A stretch of 64,000 nucleotides of DNA, from contig NZ_QWEY01000001.1 of assembly GCF_003443995.1 (NCBI RefSeq), positions 186,001 through 250,000 on the forward strand. The letters are read 5' to 3'. Made by a program: the position numbers and the translations under genes. The DNA comes from Pseudotabrizicola alkalilacus. GTDB taxonomy: Bacteria > Pseudomonadota > Alphaproteobacteria > Rhodobacterales > Rhodobacteraceae. The notes beneath the pieces were generated by a model that did not search any database, was not told where the DNA came from, and saw only the letters and a program-made list of their open reading frames with translations. This document shows positions 54,949 to 63,266 of the stretch, in pieces. The stretch's first letter is position 1. Each line of letters starts with the position of its first letter.

Positions 54949-56295
54949 ATGAAAATCGCAATGATAGGGACGGGCTATGTCGGCCTCGTCTCCGGTGTCT
55001 GCTTTTCCGATTTTGGCCATGACGTGGTCTGCGTCGACAAGGTGGAGGACAAGATCCAGCGCCTGCGCAAGGGCGAGGTGCCGATCTACGAGCCCGGCCT
55101 GGATGCCGTGCTGGCCCGCAACACCGAGACCGGACGGCTGACCTTTACCAGCGATCTGGCCGAGGCGGTGGCCGGGGCCGATGCCGTGTTCATCGCCGTG
55201 GGCACCCCCACCCGGCGCGGTGATGGCCATGCCGACCTGACCTATGTTCTGGCCGCAGCGACCGAGATCGGCCGTGCGCTGACCGGATATGCGGTGATCG
55301 TCACCAAATCCACCGTTCCTGTCGGCACCAACCGCAAGGTCGCGGCCGCCCTGCGTGCGGCCAATCCCGAGGCCGAATTCGACGTCGCCTCCAATCCCGA
55401 GTTCCTGCGCGAGGGGGCGGCGATCGATGATTTCATGAAGCCCGACCGCGTGGTGGTGGGCGTCGAGACTGAGCGGGCCCGCGCCGTAATGGGCGACATC
55501 TACCGACCGCTTTATCTGCGCGATTTTCCGGTGGTCTACACCGATCTGGAATCGGCCGAGATGATCAAATACGCGGCCAACGCCTTCCTCGCGACCAAGA
55601 TCAGTTTCATCAACGAGATCGCCGCGCTGTGTGAACGGGTGGGGGCCGATGTGAAATCCGTGGCCAAAGGCATGGGACTCGATGGCCGCATCGGCGCCAA
55701 GTTCCTGCATGCTGGCCCGGGCTATGGCGGCTCGTGTTTTCCCAAGGACACCTCGGCGCTGGCCCGGATCGGCCAGGAACACGGTGTGCCGCAACGCATC
55801 ACCGAGACGGTGATCGCGGTCAATGACATGACCAAGCGCCGGATGATCGACAAGGTCATCGACCTGTGCGGCGGATCGGTCAACGGCAAGACCATCGCCG
55901 TGCTAGGCGTGACCTTCAAACCCGGAACAGACGATATGCGCGATGCGCCCAGTCTGACGATCCTGCCCGCGCTGGTGGGCAGTGGGGCGCGGGTGCGTGC
56001 AGTCGATCCCCATGGCCGCAAGGAGGGCGAGGCCCTGCTGCCAGGCGTGATTTGGGAAACCGACCCCTATGCCGCAGCCGCAGGTGCCGACTGCCTGCTG
56101 ATCCTGACCGAATGGAATGAGTTCCGGGCGCTGGATCTGAAGCGTCTGGCCGGAACGATGGCTACGCCGCGAATGGCCGATCTGCGCAATATCTACGGCC
56201 GGGCGGATGTCGAAGCAGCCGGCTTCATCGCCTATGACAGCGTCGGGCGCGGCGACAGCCTGCGCGCCGACCTGATGCTGGCCGCCGCCGAATGA
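54949..56295 (+). CDS. ugd: UDP-glucose 6-dehydrogenase
   Basis: 448 residues, UDP-glucose/GDP-mannose dehydrogenase family. The NAD-binding start is IAMIGTGYVGLVSGVCFSDFG. The middle has VTKSTVPVGT and SNPEFLREGAAIDDF, and the catalytic cysteine is in GYGGSCFPKDTSAL. The C-terminal UDP-binding part includes VLGVTFKPGTDDMRDAPS. It oxidises UDP-glucose twice to UDP-glucuronate, which the next gene product can epimerise. Its stop overlaps the following ATG. Confidence 0.95.
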   Translation: MKIAMIGTGYVGLVSGVCFSDFGHDVVCVDKVEDKIQRLRKGEVPIYEPGLDAVLARNTETGRLTFTSDLAEAVAGADAVFIAVGTPTRRGDGHADLTYVLAAATEIGRALTGYAVIVTKSTVPVGTNRKVAAALRAANPEAEFDVASNPEFLREGAAIDDFMKPDRVVVGVETERARAVMGDIYRPLYLRDFPVVYTDLESAEMIKYAANAFLATKISFINEIAALCERVGADVKSVAKGMGLDGRIGAKFLHAGPGYGGSCFPKDTSALARIGQEHGVPQRITETVIAVNDMTKRRMIDKVIDLCGGSVNGKTIAVLGVTFKPGTDDMRDAPSLTILPALVGSGARVRAVDPHGRKEGEALLPGVIWETDPYAAAAGADCLLILTEWNEFRALDLKRLAGTMATPRMADLRNIYGRADVEAAGFIAYDSVGRGDSLRADLMLAAAE

Positions 56296-57293
56296 GGCGT
56301 GCCTTCATCACCGGCACTGCGGGCTTTATCGGCTTTCATCTGGCGCGCAAGTTGCTGGCCGAGGGTTGGGAGGTGCATGGCTATGACGGGATGACGGAGT
56401 ATTACGACGTCAGCCTGAAGCGGCGGCGTCACGCGATGCTGCACGAGTTCCCGGCGTTTCGGGCCACAGAGGCGCTTTTGGAAAACGCCCCGGCGCTGTC
56501 GGCGGCGGTCGAGACGGCGGCGCCCGATGTGGTCGTGCATCTGGCCGCCCAGGCCGGGGTGCGCTATTCCATCGACAACCCGCGCGCCTATATGGATGCC
56601 AATATCCTTGGCACCTTCAACCTGATGGAGGCGGCGCTGGCGGTGCGGCCAGCGCATCTGCTGATGGCCTCGACCAGTTCGGTGTACGGCGCGAATACCG
56701 ACATGCCCTATGCCGAGACGCACAAGGCCGACACCCCGATGTCGTTCTATGCGGCGACCAAGAAGGCCAATGAGGCGATGGCCCATGCCTGGGCCCATAT
56801 CCACGGCCTGCCGATCACGATGTTCCGCTTCTTCACGGTTTACGGCCCCTGGGGGCGGCCCGACATGGCGCTGTTCAAGTTCACCAAGGCGATCCTGCAG
56901 GGCGAGGCCATCGACGTCTACAACCACGGCCAGATGTGGCGCGACTTCACCTATGTCGACGATCTGGTTCGCGCCATTACCCTGCTGATCGACACCGTGC
57001 CGGGGCAGGGCGCGGCGGTCGAGGGCGACAGCCTCTCGCCGGTCGCGCCCTTCCGGGTGGTGAACATCGGCAATTCCACCAAGGTCAGGCTGGAAGAGTT
57101 CATCGACGCCATCGAAGAGGCCACCGGCCGCAAGGCGATCCGCCACCCCATGGATATGCAGCCCGGCGACGTTCCGGCCACCTGGGCCGACGCCAGTCTG
57201 CTGCGCCAGCTGACCGGCTACGCCCCACAGACCGATATGCGCGATGGCGTGGCTGCGTTCGTGGCATGGTATCGGGAAAGCCACTGTGTCTGA
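56292..57293 (+). CDS. UDP-glucuronate 4-epimerase-like NAD-dependent epimerase
   Basis: 333 residues, extended SDR family. The NAD-binding motif is FITGTAGFIGFHLARKL, the catalytic tyrosine and lysine are in FYAATKKANE, the serine region is STSSVYG, and the sugar-nucleotide loop is FRFFTVYGPWGRPDMALFKF. This combination resembles CapI/LspL-type UDP-glucuronate 4-epimerases making UDP-galacturonate, which fits the adjacent UDP-glucose dehydrogenase. The end overlaps the following acyltransferase start region. Confidence 0.9.
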   Translation: MRRAFITGTAGFIGFHLARKLLAEGWEVHGYDGMTEYYDVSLKRRRHAMLHEFPAFRATEALLENAPALSAAVETAAPDVVVHLAAQAGVRYSIDNPRAYMDANILGTFNLMEAALAVRPAHLLMASTSSVYGANTDMPYAETHKADTPMSFYAATKKANEAMAHAWAHIHGLPITMFRFFTVYGPWGRPDMALFKFTKAILQGEAIDVYNHGQMWRDFTYVDDLVRAITLLIDTVPGQGAAVEGDSLSPVAPFRVVNIGNSTKVRLEEFIDAIEEATGRKAIRHPMDMQPGDVPATWADASLLRQLTGYAPQTDMRDGVAAFVAWYRESHCV

Positions 57294-59184
57294 CATGCCG
57301 GACCGCCCATTGAAGTACCGCCCTGAAATAGACGGCCTTAGAGCTCTGGCTGTAGTTCCTGTCGTCTTCTTTCACGCGAACCACGAATGGGTTCCCGGCG
57401 GATTTGTCGGAGTCGATGTCTTTTTCGTCATCAGTGGCTATCTGATCACCCGGATCATCCATGATGATTTAAGTGTCGGGAAATTCTCTATCTGGACCTT
57501 CTACGCGCGGCGCATGCGCCGGATCGCTCCGGTTCTGGTTGCAGTCATGATTGCCACGATGATCGCGGGATCCGTCCTGCTGATCCCTCCGCTGTTTCAG
57601 AATTTGCAGAAAGCGGTCACGGCGACCGCCTTTTTTGTGTCGAACATATACTTCTGGAGTACCGTTGACTACTTCGCAGCCGCGGCCGACCTGAATCCGC
57701 TGCTGCATACCTGGTCTCTTGCGGTCGAAGAACAGTTCTACATCTTTTTCCCGTTGATGATGATCCTGTTTGCGAGGAGAGGAGGAAATCTCCTCGTTTG
57801 GTCCATCATCGCCATCTTTGTGCTCAGCTTGGCGTTGTCCGTAGGGAGTTCCCTCTCGGGGAGGCTGTCAGAGGCCAATTTCTACCTTCTTCCCACCAGA
57901 GCGTGGGAACTTGCGGCGGGTTCTCTGTTGGCACTTGCCAGACCGAAAGCGGTCTCGTTGCGCGGTGGCGGGATCCTCGCATTCGGAGGAATGGCGCTGA
58001 TCGTCCTGTCGCTCTTCCTGATCAACCGGGACATGCCCTTTCCGGGGTATTTCGCCATTCCCCCAGTTCTGGGAGCGGCGCTCATCATCAGATATGCGGA
58101 TAAGGGGAATCTTGCCGGCCGCATTCTCAGCCTGCCGCCCTTTGTCTGGACGGGATTGCTGAGCTATTCGATATATATGTGGCACCAGCCGGTCTTGGCC
58201 TTCTCGCGTCAGGCTTTCATGTTAGACACCGGAGGCATTGTCATCGTGCCTCTGCTGATCTTCATACTTGTTCTGTCCTATTTCAGCTGGCGCTGGATCG
58301 AAACGCCGTTCAGGCGCGGGAAAAGAAACTGGAGTTCGAGAAAGGTCGTGACCGTTTCGGTCGTGTCCTTGGCGGCTCTCTCTATTTCTGTGATGTTCAC
58401 AAGCAACGACGCGATCTTCAGGATGCGCTACCCGGAAGACATCCGGCGCATCTACTCTTTTCTGGACTACCGGGAAACCGATGATTACAGGACCCAGTTC
58501 AGGAATGGGTGCTTTGTTAGTGGCCAAGGAACCGACGGGAATTTTCCCTATGACGCATGTATCGTTTTTCGGGAAGGTCTCAGAAACTATCTGATCATCG
58601 GTGACAGCCACGCAGCGATGCTCGCTGTCGCCCTGTCCGAGACAGCGCCAGACGTAAATCTTATTCAGGCGACAGCGTCCGGCTGTCTGCCTGTCCTGGG
58701 GGCCTTGGGACGAGAAACATGTATCAGGATGCGAGACTCGGTTCTCGATGCCCTGATTGGTGATGAGCGGCTTGAGGGCGTTATTTTTGCTGCGCGGTGG
58801 AACGCCGGGGCCTTCAAGGCACTTGAGGCAACGGTGGCCCTTGCTGTGGAGAATGGCCACGCCGTGAGCGTGGTCGGACCAGCGCCTGAGTACGCGATGG
58901 ATTTTCCGATCGTCTTTGGTCACGCCGCGGCTGCAGGTGCTTTAGAGCAGACCATGCGATTTGCCGTTCGGGAACGGCAAGAACTGGATGCGCGGATGAG
59001 GCTGGGCTTGTCACCTTCCTCCGCCCACTATTTTTCGCTGATCGACATCATCTGCGACAGCGGCACCTGTCAAAGAACTGCCTCCGACGGCGATCCGATG
59101 CAGTTTGACTACGGGCACCTGACGTTGTCAGGCGCCCGCGAGGTTGCCGGCCACCTCGTCACGGACGGAATTTTTTCCGAATGA
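57286..59184 (+). CDS. AT3-SGNH polysaccharide O-acyltransferase
   Basis: 632 residues. The N-terminal acyltransferase-3 domain has about ten transmembrane helices, with RPEIDGLRALAVVPVVFFHA and GFVGVDVFFVISGYLITR at the start and TWSLAVEEQFYIFFPL. A C-terminal SGNH domain shows GDSHAAMLA near residue 440 and DYGHLTLSGA at the end (D-x2-H pair). Such OafA-like proteins acetylate exported glycans. The start is probably GTG 57286, five bases after GGGAAAG; ATG 57295 is the alternative. G+C is clearly lower (about 50 % in lines counted) than in ugd, suggesting a separate origin. Confidence 0.88.
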   Translation: MSDMPDRPLKYRPEIDGLRALAVVPVVFFHANHEWVPGGFVGVDVFFVISGYLITRIIHDDLSVGKFSIWTFYARRMRRIAPVLVAVMIATMIAGSVLLIPPLFQNLQKAVTATAFFVSNIYFWSTVDYFAAAADLNPLLHTWSLAVEEQFYIFFPLMMILFARRGGNLLVWSIIAIFVLSLALSVGSSLSGRLSEANFYLLPTRAWELAAGSLLALARPKAVSLRGGGILAFGGMALIVLSLFLINRDMPFPGYFAIPPVLGAALIIRYADKGNLAGRILSLPPFVWTGLLSYSIYMWHQPVLAFSRQAFMLDTGGIVIVPLLIFILVLSYFSWRWIETPFRRGKRNWSSRKVVTVSVVSLAALSISVMFTSNDAIFRMRYPEDIRRIYSFLDYRETDDYRTQFRNGCFVSGQGTDGNFPYDACIVFREGLRNYLIIGDSHAAMLAVALSETAPDVNLIQATASGCLPVLGALGRETCIRMRDSVLDALIGDERLEGVIFAARWNAGAFKALEATVALAVENGHAVSVVGPAPEYAMDFPIVFGHAAAAGALEQTMRFAVRERQELDARMRLGLSPSSAHYFSLIDIICDSGTCQRTASDGDPMQFDYGHLTLSGAREVAGHLVTDGIFSE

Positions 59185-59206
59185 ACGGGCCATGCAGGAG
59201 TTGAGA

Positions 59207-60526
59207 GTGTCACGCCGCAAATGGACGGGATTCGGACGGGCCTTTTTCGGGGGCGCGTCCGGCGGGGTGTTCCGCGGTATGGCCACGCTGGCCTTGGGCA
59301 GCGGGATCGGGCGGGTGATCGGGATTGTCGCGATCCCGGTGCTGACCCGGATCTATACGCCCGAGGATTTCGGAGTGCTGGCCGTGTTCACCGCTTTGGT
59401 GGCGATCCTCGCACCGCTGGTGACCCTGCGCTATGTGTTGGCTCTGCCGTTGCCGCGTCAGGATGGGGTGGCGATGAACCTGCTGGCCCTCTCGACCGGG
59501 CTGATGCTGGGCCTTTCGGCACTGATCGCCCTGAGCCTGTGGATGGGCGGCGAGACGCTGCTGGGGCTGGTCTCGATGCAAGTGCTGGCTCCGTGGTGGT
59601 GGCTGATCGCGTTGGGCGTTCTGGGCACCGCAACCTACGAAATGCTGACCCTGTGGGCCACGCGGCGGCGCGCCTACAAGGTGATCGCCCAGACCAATGT
59701 CACGCAAAGCCTGGCTGGGACGGTGGTCAAGATCGGGCTGGGCGTACTGTCGGTCCAGCCGCTGGGGTTGCTCCTGGGGCAGGTCGTCGCCCAGGCCGGC
59801 GGGGTCGGTCGGCTGCTGCGCGGCTTTCTGGGCGAGTTCCGGGCGAACTGGCACCACATCAGCCCCGCACGCCTGCGCAAGGTGGCCTGGAAACACCGGG
59901 GTTTCGCGATCTGGCGCGTGCCCTCGCAGTTCCTGATGGTGTTCTCCATGCAGGCACCGATGTTCTTCATGGCCGCGCTCTATGATGCACAGACCACGGG
60001 GCAATTTGGCCTGGCAATGATGGCGCTGTCGATGCCGGTGGCCATTCTGGGCCAGTCTGCCGGAAAAGCGCTATATGGCGAAGCGTCGCAGATCTTCAAG
60101 GAAGAGCCCGCCAGAGTTGTAAAAATGGCAGGTGAAGTGCAAGTGCGCCTGCTCGCGGTTGCTTTGGTGCCTGCTGCTCTCCTGTTTTTCTTCGGTTCCG
60201 ACCTATTCTATTTCGCTTTTGGCCCGGAATGGCGGCTCGCTGGACAGTTTACGTCGCTTATTTCCTTTGCGATCGTTTTCCAGTTTTCATCGGCACCTCT
60301 TATCCAGTTGATGAACCTTTTGAAGAATCAATCAGTTTTTCTTTTAATTAACATCCTTCGGTCTGCTGGGCTTGCTATCGTTTTCATGGCGGGGGCGTGG
60401 CTCGAATTGGACGCGATGACAGTCGTCGCCTGGTATTCTGCCTTTACAACTATTTTTTATCTCGGGATTTCGGCGTTTATCATGTATGAGTTTTATCGCC
60501 TTAAGGCGCGGCGTATGGCGATATAA
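59207..60526 (+). CDS. Wzx-type polysaccharide flippase
   Basis: About 439 residues with about twelve hydrophobic helices, MOP superfamily (MATE/Wzx-like). It starts FGRAFFGGASGGVFRGMATLALGSGIGRVIG, and IPVLTRIYTPEDFGVLAVF is the typical oligosaccharide-flippase pattern. It moves lipid-linked repeat units across the inner membrane. GTG 59207 has AGGAG six bases upstream; ATG 59192 is an alternative. From about 60,241 on, G+C drops from about 65 % to about 49 % and continues so through the next gene, which points to a recombination joint inside the gene. Confidence 0.85.
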   Translation: MSRRKWTGFGRAFFGGASGGVFRGMATLALGSGIGRVIGIVAIPVLTRIYTPEDFGVLAVFTALVAILAPLVTLRYVLALPLPRQDGVAMNLLALSTGLMLGLSALIALSLWMGGETLLGLVSMQVLAPWWWLIALGVLGTATYEMLTLWATRRRAYKVIAQTNVTQSLAGTVVKIGLGVLSVQPLGLLLGQVVAQAGGVGRLLRGFLGEFRANWHHISPARLRKVAWKHRGFAIWRVPSQFLMVFSMQAPMFFMAALYDAQTTGQFGLAMMALSMPVAILGQSAGKALYGEASQIFKEEPARVVKMAGEVQVRLLAVALVPAALLFFFGSDLFYFAFGPEWRLAGQFTSLISFAIVFQFSSAPLIQLMNLLKNQSVFLLINILRSAGLAIVFMAGAWLELDAMTVVAWYSAFTTIFYLGISAFIMYEFYRLKARRMAI

Positions 60527-60527
60527 C

Positions 60528-61025
60528 ATGCCGCGTATTTTACATATCACAAGAACATTGCTGATTGGGCGTGCCTCGGCACGGATCAGCCTGTTGGTGA
60601 CGCTTATGCAAGAGGCCCGGCGTCGGCGCTATTCGCTTTTGGCGCGTTGGTGTGCCTCTCGGCTTGAAAGATACGGTAATTATATTTCACCCCATGCTAA
60701 AATTGGTCGACGGCTCAAACTTCCTCATCCCACCTCCATCGTGATTGGAGAAGGTGTAATCATCGGGGACGATGTTACCATTTACCAGAATGTTACACTC
60801 GGAGGCCGTGTTCTAGGGGACTGGAAGAAAGGGAACTACCCGGAGATTGCCGAGAATACGGTGATTTTTGCGGGTGCTGTTATTGTCGGGAAGGTCCGTA
60901 TTGGCCGGAATTGCGTGGTTGGAGCAAATTCTGTTGTAACGGCCAATATTCCGGACAACGCAACTGCGGTGGGTGCGCCCGCACGCATTATTAAAATCAA
61001 GGCTGAAGCCCAGAAGGAAACCTGA
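60528..61025 (+). CDS. Hexapeptide-repeat (serine acetyltransferase-like) O-acetyltransferase
   Basis: 165 residues. After an N-terminal helix rich in arginine come left-handed beta-helix repeats: ISPHAKIGRRLKLPHPTSIVIGEGVIIGDDVTIYQNVTLGG, NTVIFAGAVIVGKVRIG and NCVVGANSVVTANIPDNATAVGAPARII. It is CysE-like but short, as in capsule-locus acetyltransferases that use acetyl-CoA to modify sugars before export. G+C is low (about 49 %) compared with neighbours. One base separates it from the flippase stop. Confidence 0.85.
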   Translation: MPRILHITRTLLIGRASARISLLVTLMQEARRRRYSLLARWCASRLERYGNYISPHAKIGRRLKLPHPTSIVIGEGVIIGDDVTIYQNVTLGGRVLGDWKKGNYPEIAENTVIFAGAVIVGKVRIGRNCVVGANSVVTANIPDNATAVGAPARIIKIKAEAQKET

Positions 61026-61029
61026 CGCA

Positions 61030-62289
61030 GTGACTGACAGCATCAAGATTAACCGCTCTCACCCACTCACCGGCGCGGTTACCCTCGCCGGGGCTAAAAA
61101 CTCGGCCCTGCGGCTTCTCGCGGCCAGCCTGCTGACGTCCGAACGGGTCACCCTGACGCAGTATCCGGCGGGTCTGCTGGATGCGCAGGTGCATGTCGAG
61201 ATGCTCGAAGCGCTCGGCAAATCGGCTCGGGTCAGCGCCGACCGGATCGAGATTGACGAGACCCGCGCCCCGGATACGGTGCTGAACTGGGATGGCCGGT
61301 CGATCCGCAACACGCTGCTGATCCTGGGGGCACTGACCACCCGACAGGGTGCCGGGCGTGTGCCGCTGCCGGGCGGCTGCAAACTGGGCGAGCGCAAGTA
61401 TGATCTGCATGTCATGCTGCTGGAGCGACTCGGTGCGCGGGTCTGGGACGAGGGGGATTTCCTGTGCGCCGAGGCACCGGCGGGCGGCCTCGTCGGCGCC
61501 GATATCCATCTGCCCCTGCGCTCCACCGGCGCGACCGAGAATGCCATCTTGTGCGGCACGCTGGCCAAGGGCGTGACCCGGGTCTGGAATCCGCATATTC
61601 GCCCCGAGATTCTGGATCTGATCGCGCTGTTGCGAAGCATGGGCGCGCAGATTCGGGTCTTCGGGCAGGAGCATATCGAGATCATCGGCGTGGAGGAGCT
61701 GCACGGCACTGAGCACCGTGTGATCGCCGACAACATGGAGGCGGTGACGTGGCTGGTGGGCGCGGTCATGACCGGGGGGGATGTGGAGATCGCGGGCTTC
61801 CCATATGGCGATCTGGAGGTCGTGCTGGCCCATCTCACCGCTGCGGGCGCCCGGCTTTACCGGCGTGACGACACGCTGATCGTGCGGGGCGGGACATGCT
61901 ATCCGATCGAGATCAGCACCGGCCCGCATCCAGGGATCAATTCCGATGTGCAGCCGATCCTCGCTGCCTGGACGGCGCGGTCACGGGGCGAGTCGCGCAT
62001 CGTCGACCTGCGTTTTCCCGGACGCTACGGCTATGCCGAAGAGATGGCGCGCATGGGCCTGCAGTATGAGGTGCGCGGCGACATGCTGGTGCTGCAAGGC
62101 GCCGACGGCAAGCTGCAGGGGGCGACGGTGCGGGCACTCGACCTGCGCGCGGGTGCCGCGCTTGCTCTGTGCGGCCTGATCGCCGAGGGTGAGACGATCA
62201 TCACCGATGCCTGGCAGATCGGCCGGGGCTATGTGGATTTCGTCGAGAAACTTCAGTCCCTGGGGGCCGAGGCAGAATGGATCCGCTGA
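61030..62289 (+). CDS. MurA-like UDP-N-acetylglucosamine 1-carboxyvinyltransferase (exopolysaccharide locus paralogue)
   Basis: 419 residues, EPSP-synthase/MurA fold. Active-site residues of MurA are kept: lysine and asparagine in GAKNSAL (K23, N24), arginine in DGRSIRN, the PEP-binding cysteine C117 in PGGCKLGERKYDLH with the following arginine R122, and aspartate D306 in NSDVQPI. MurA adds enolpyruvate to the 3-OH of UDP-GlcNAc. The SRS of MurA (ARP) reads GERK here, so it is a diverged paralogue. GTG 61030 is the likely start. It overlaps the MurB-like gene by 13 bp, inside a capsule cluster far from mur genes. Confidence 0.85.
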   Translation: MTDSIKINRSHPLTGAVTLAGAKNSALRLLAASLLTSERVTLTQYPAGLLDAQVHVEMLEALGKSARVSADRIEIDETRAPDTVLNWDGRSIRNTLLILGALTTRQGAGRVPLPGGCKLGERKYDLHVMLLERLGARVWDEGDFLCAEAPAGGLVGADIHLPLRSTGATENAILCGTLAKGVTRVWNPHIRPEILDLIALLRSMGAQIRVFGQEHIEIIGVEELHGTEHRVIADNMEAVTWLVGAVMTGGDVEIAGFPYGDLEVVLAHLTAAGARLYRRDDTLIVRGGTCYPIEISTGPHPGINSDVQPILAAWTARSRGESRIVDLRFPGRYGYAEEMARMGLQYEVRGDMLVLQGADGKLQGATVRALDLRAGAALALCGLIAEGETIITDAWQIGRGYVDFVEKLQSLGAEAEWIR

Positions 62290-63266
62290 GCGAGACCGCC
62301 ATCGCCGAACTGGGCCGGCTGTGCCCGGACGGGGTGGAGCGCGGGGTGGACCTGTCCGCCGTCAGCCAGTGGCGGATCGGCGGGCGGGCCGATCTGGTGC
62401 TGCGGCCGGCCTCGACGGCCGAGGTGTCGGCGTTGACAAGCTGGTTCGCGGCCCGTGGTATCCGCCCCGTGGTGATCGGTCTGACCAGCAACCTGCTGTT
62501 CGATGATGCCGGGCTACGCGTGCCCTGCATCCAGATCGGCGCACGCATGGCTCAGATCTCCCTGGAGGGTGCGAGGGTCCGCGCTCAGGCCGGGATCTGG
62601 GTTCCCGGCCTGGCCCGCCGCCTGATGCAGGCGGGTCTTGGCGGGGCCGAGCATATCTGCGGCATTCCCGGCACGCTGGGCGGATTGATCTGCATGAACG
62701 GCGGCAGCCAGCGCAAGGGGATCGGCAGCAATCTTCTGGAGGTAGAGAGCGTTACCTCAGATGGCGTGGTGCACACCCGTCCGGCACAGGAAGGCGGTTT
62801 CGGTTATCGTCAGTCGGTGTACCAGGCCAACGGCGAGATCATTACCGCCGCCACCCTGCATCTCCCAACCCGCCCCCGGGCCGAGATCCGGGCCGAAATG
62901 CGCGCCATCCTCGCCGACCGCCGCCGCAAGTTCCCGCGAAAGGAACCCAATTGCGGATCGGTTTTCGTGAGTGACCCTGCCCTGTATGCGCAACACGGTC
63001 CTCCCGGCGCGATCATTGAAAGCCTGGGTTTGAAGGGGCGCAGGATCGGAGATGCCCTGGTGTCGCCCCGCCATGCAAACTTTATCGTCAATGCAGGTGC
63101 AGCCCGCTCTGTTGACATGCTGGCCCTCATCCAAGAGATATCACAGCGGTCCATGACGGAACTTGGAGCACCGCTCCGTGCCGAGGTCCGCTACGTCGCG
63201 TCCGATGGCACGACCTGCCCGGCAACCCAAGCGCACAAGGATGCGCTTGCGGAAACCGCTCCATGA
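62277..63266 (+). CDS. MurB-like UDP-N-acetylenolpyruvoylglucosamine reductase (exopolysaccharide locus paralogue)
   Basis: 329 residues, FAD-binding PCMH-type reductase. FAD contacts are in SQWRIGGRADLVLRPAS and GLTSNLLFDDAGL (usual GxGSN varied). GIPGTLGGLICMNGGSQ follows, the catalytic serine is in EPNCGSVF, RHANFIVN is typical, and the catalytic glutamate is near the end in LRAEVRYV. MurB reduces enolpyruvyl to lactyl ether with NADPH. It overlaps the MurA-like gene and is followed by a glycosyltransferase with an ATGA overlap, so the pair belongs to the polysaccharide operon. Confidence 0.88.
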   Translation: MDPLSETAIAELGRLCPDGVERGVDLSAVSQWRIGGRADLVLRPASTAEVSALTSWFAARGIRPVVIGLTSNLLFDDAGLRVPCIQIGARMAQISLEGARVRAQAGIWVPGLARRLMQAGLGGAEHICGIPGTLGGLICMNGGSQRKGIGSNLLEVESVTSDGVVHTRPAQEGGFGYRQSVYQANGEIITAATLHLPTRPRAEIRAEMRAILADRRRKFPRKEPNCGSVFVSDPALYAQHGPPGAIIESLGLKGRRIGDALVSPRHANFIVNAGAARSVDMLALIQEISQRSMTELGAPLRAEVRYVASDGTTCPATQAHKDALAETAP

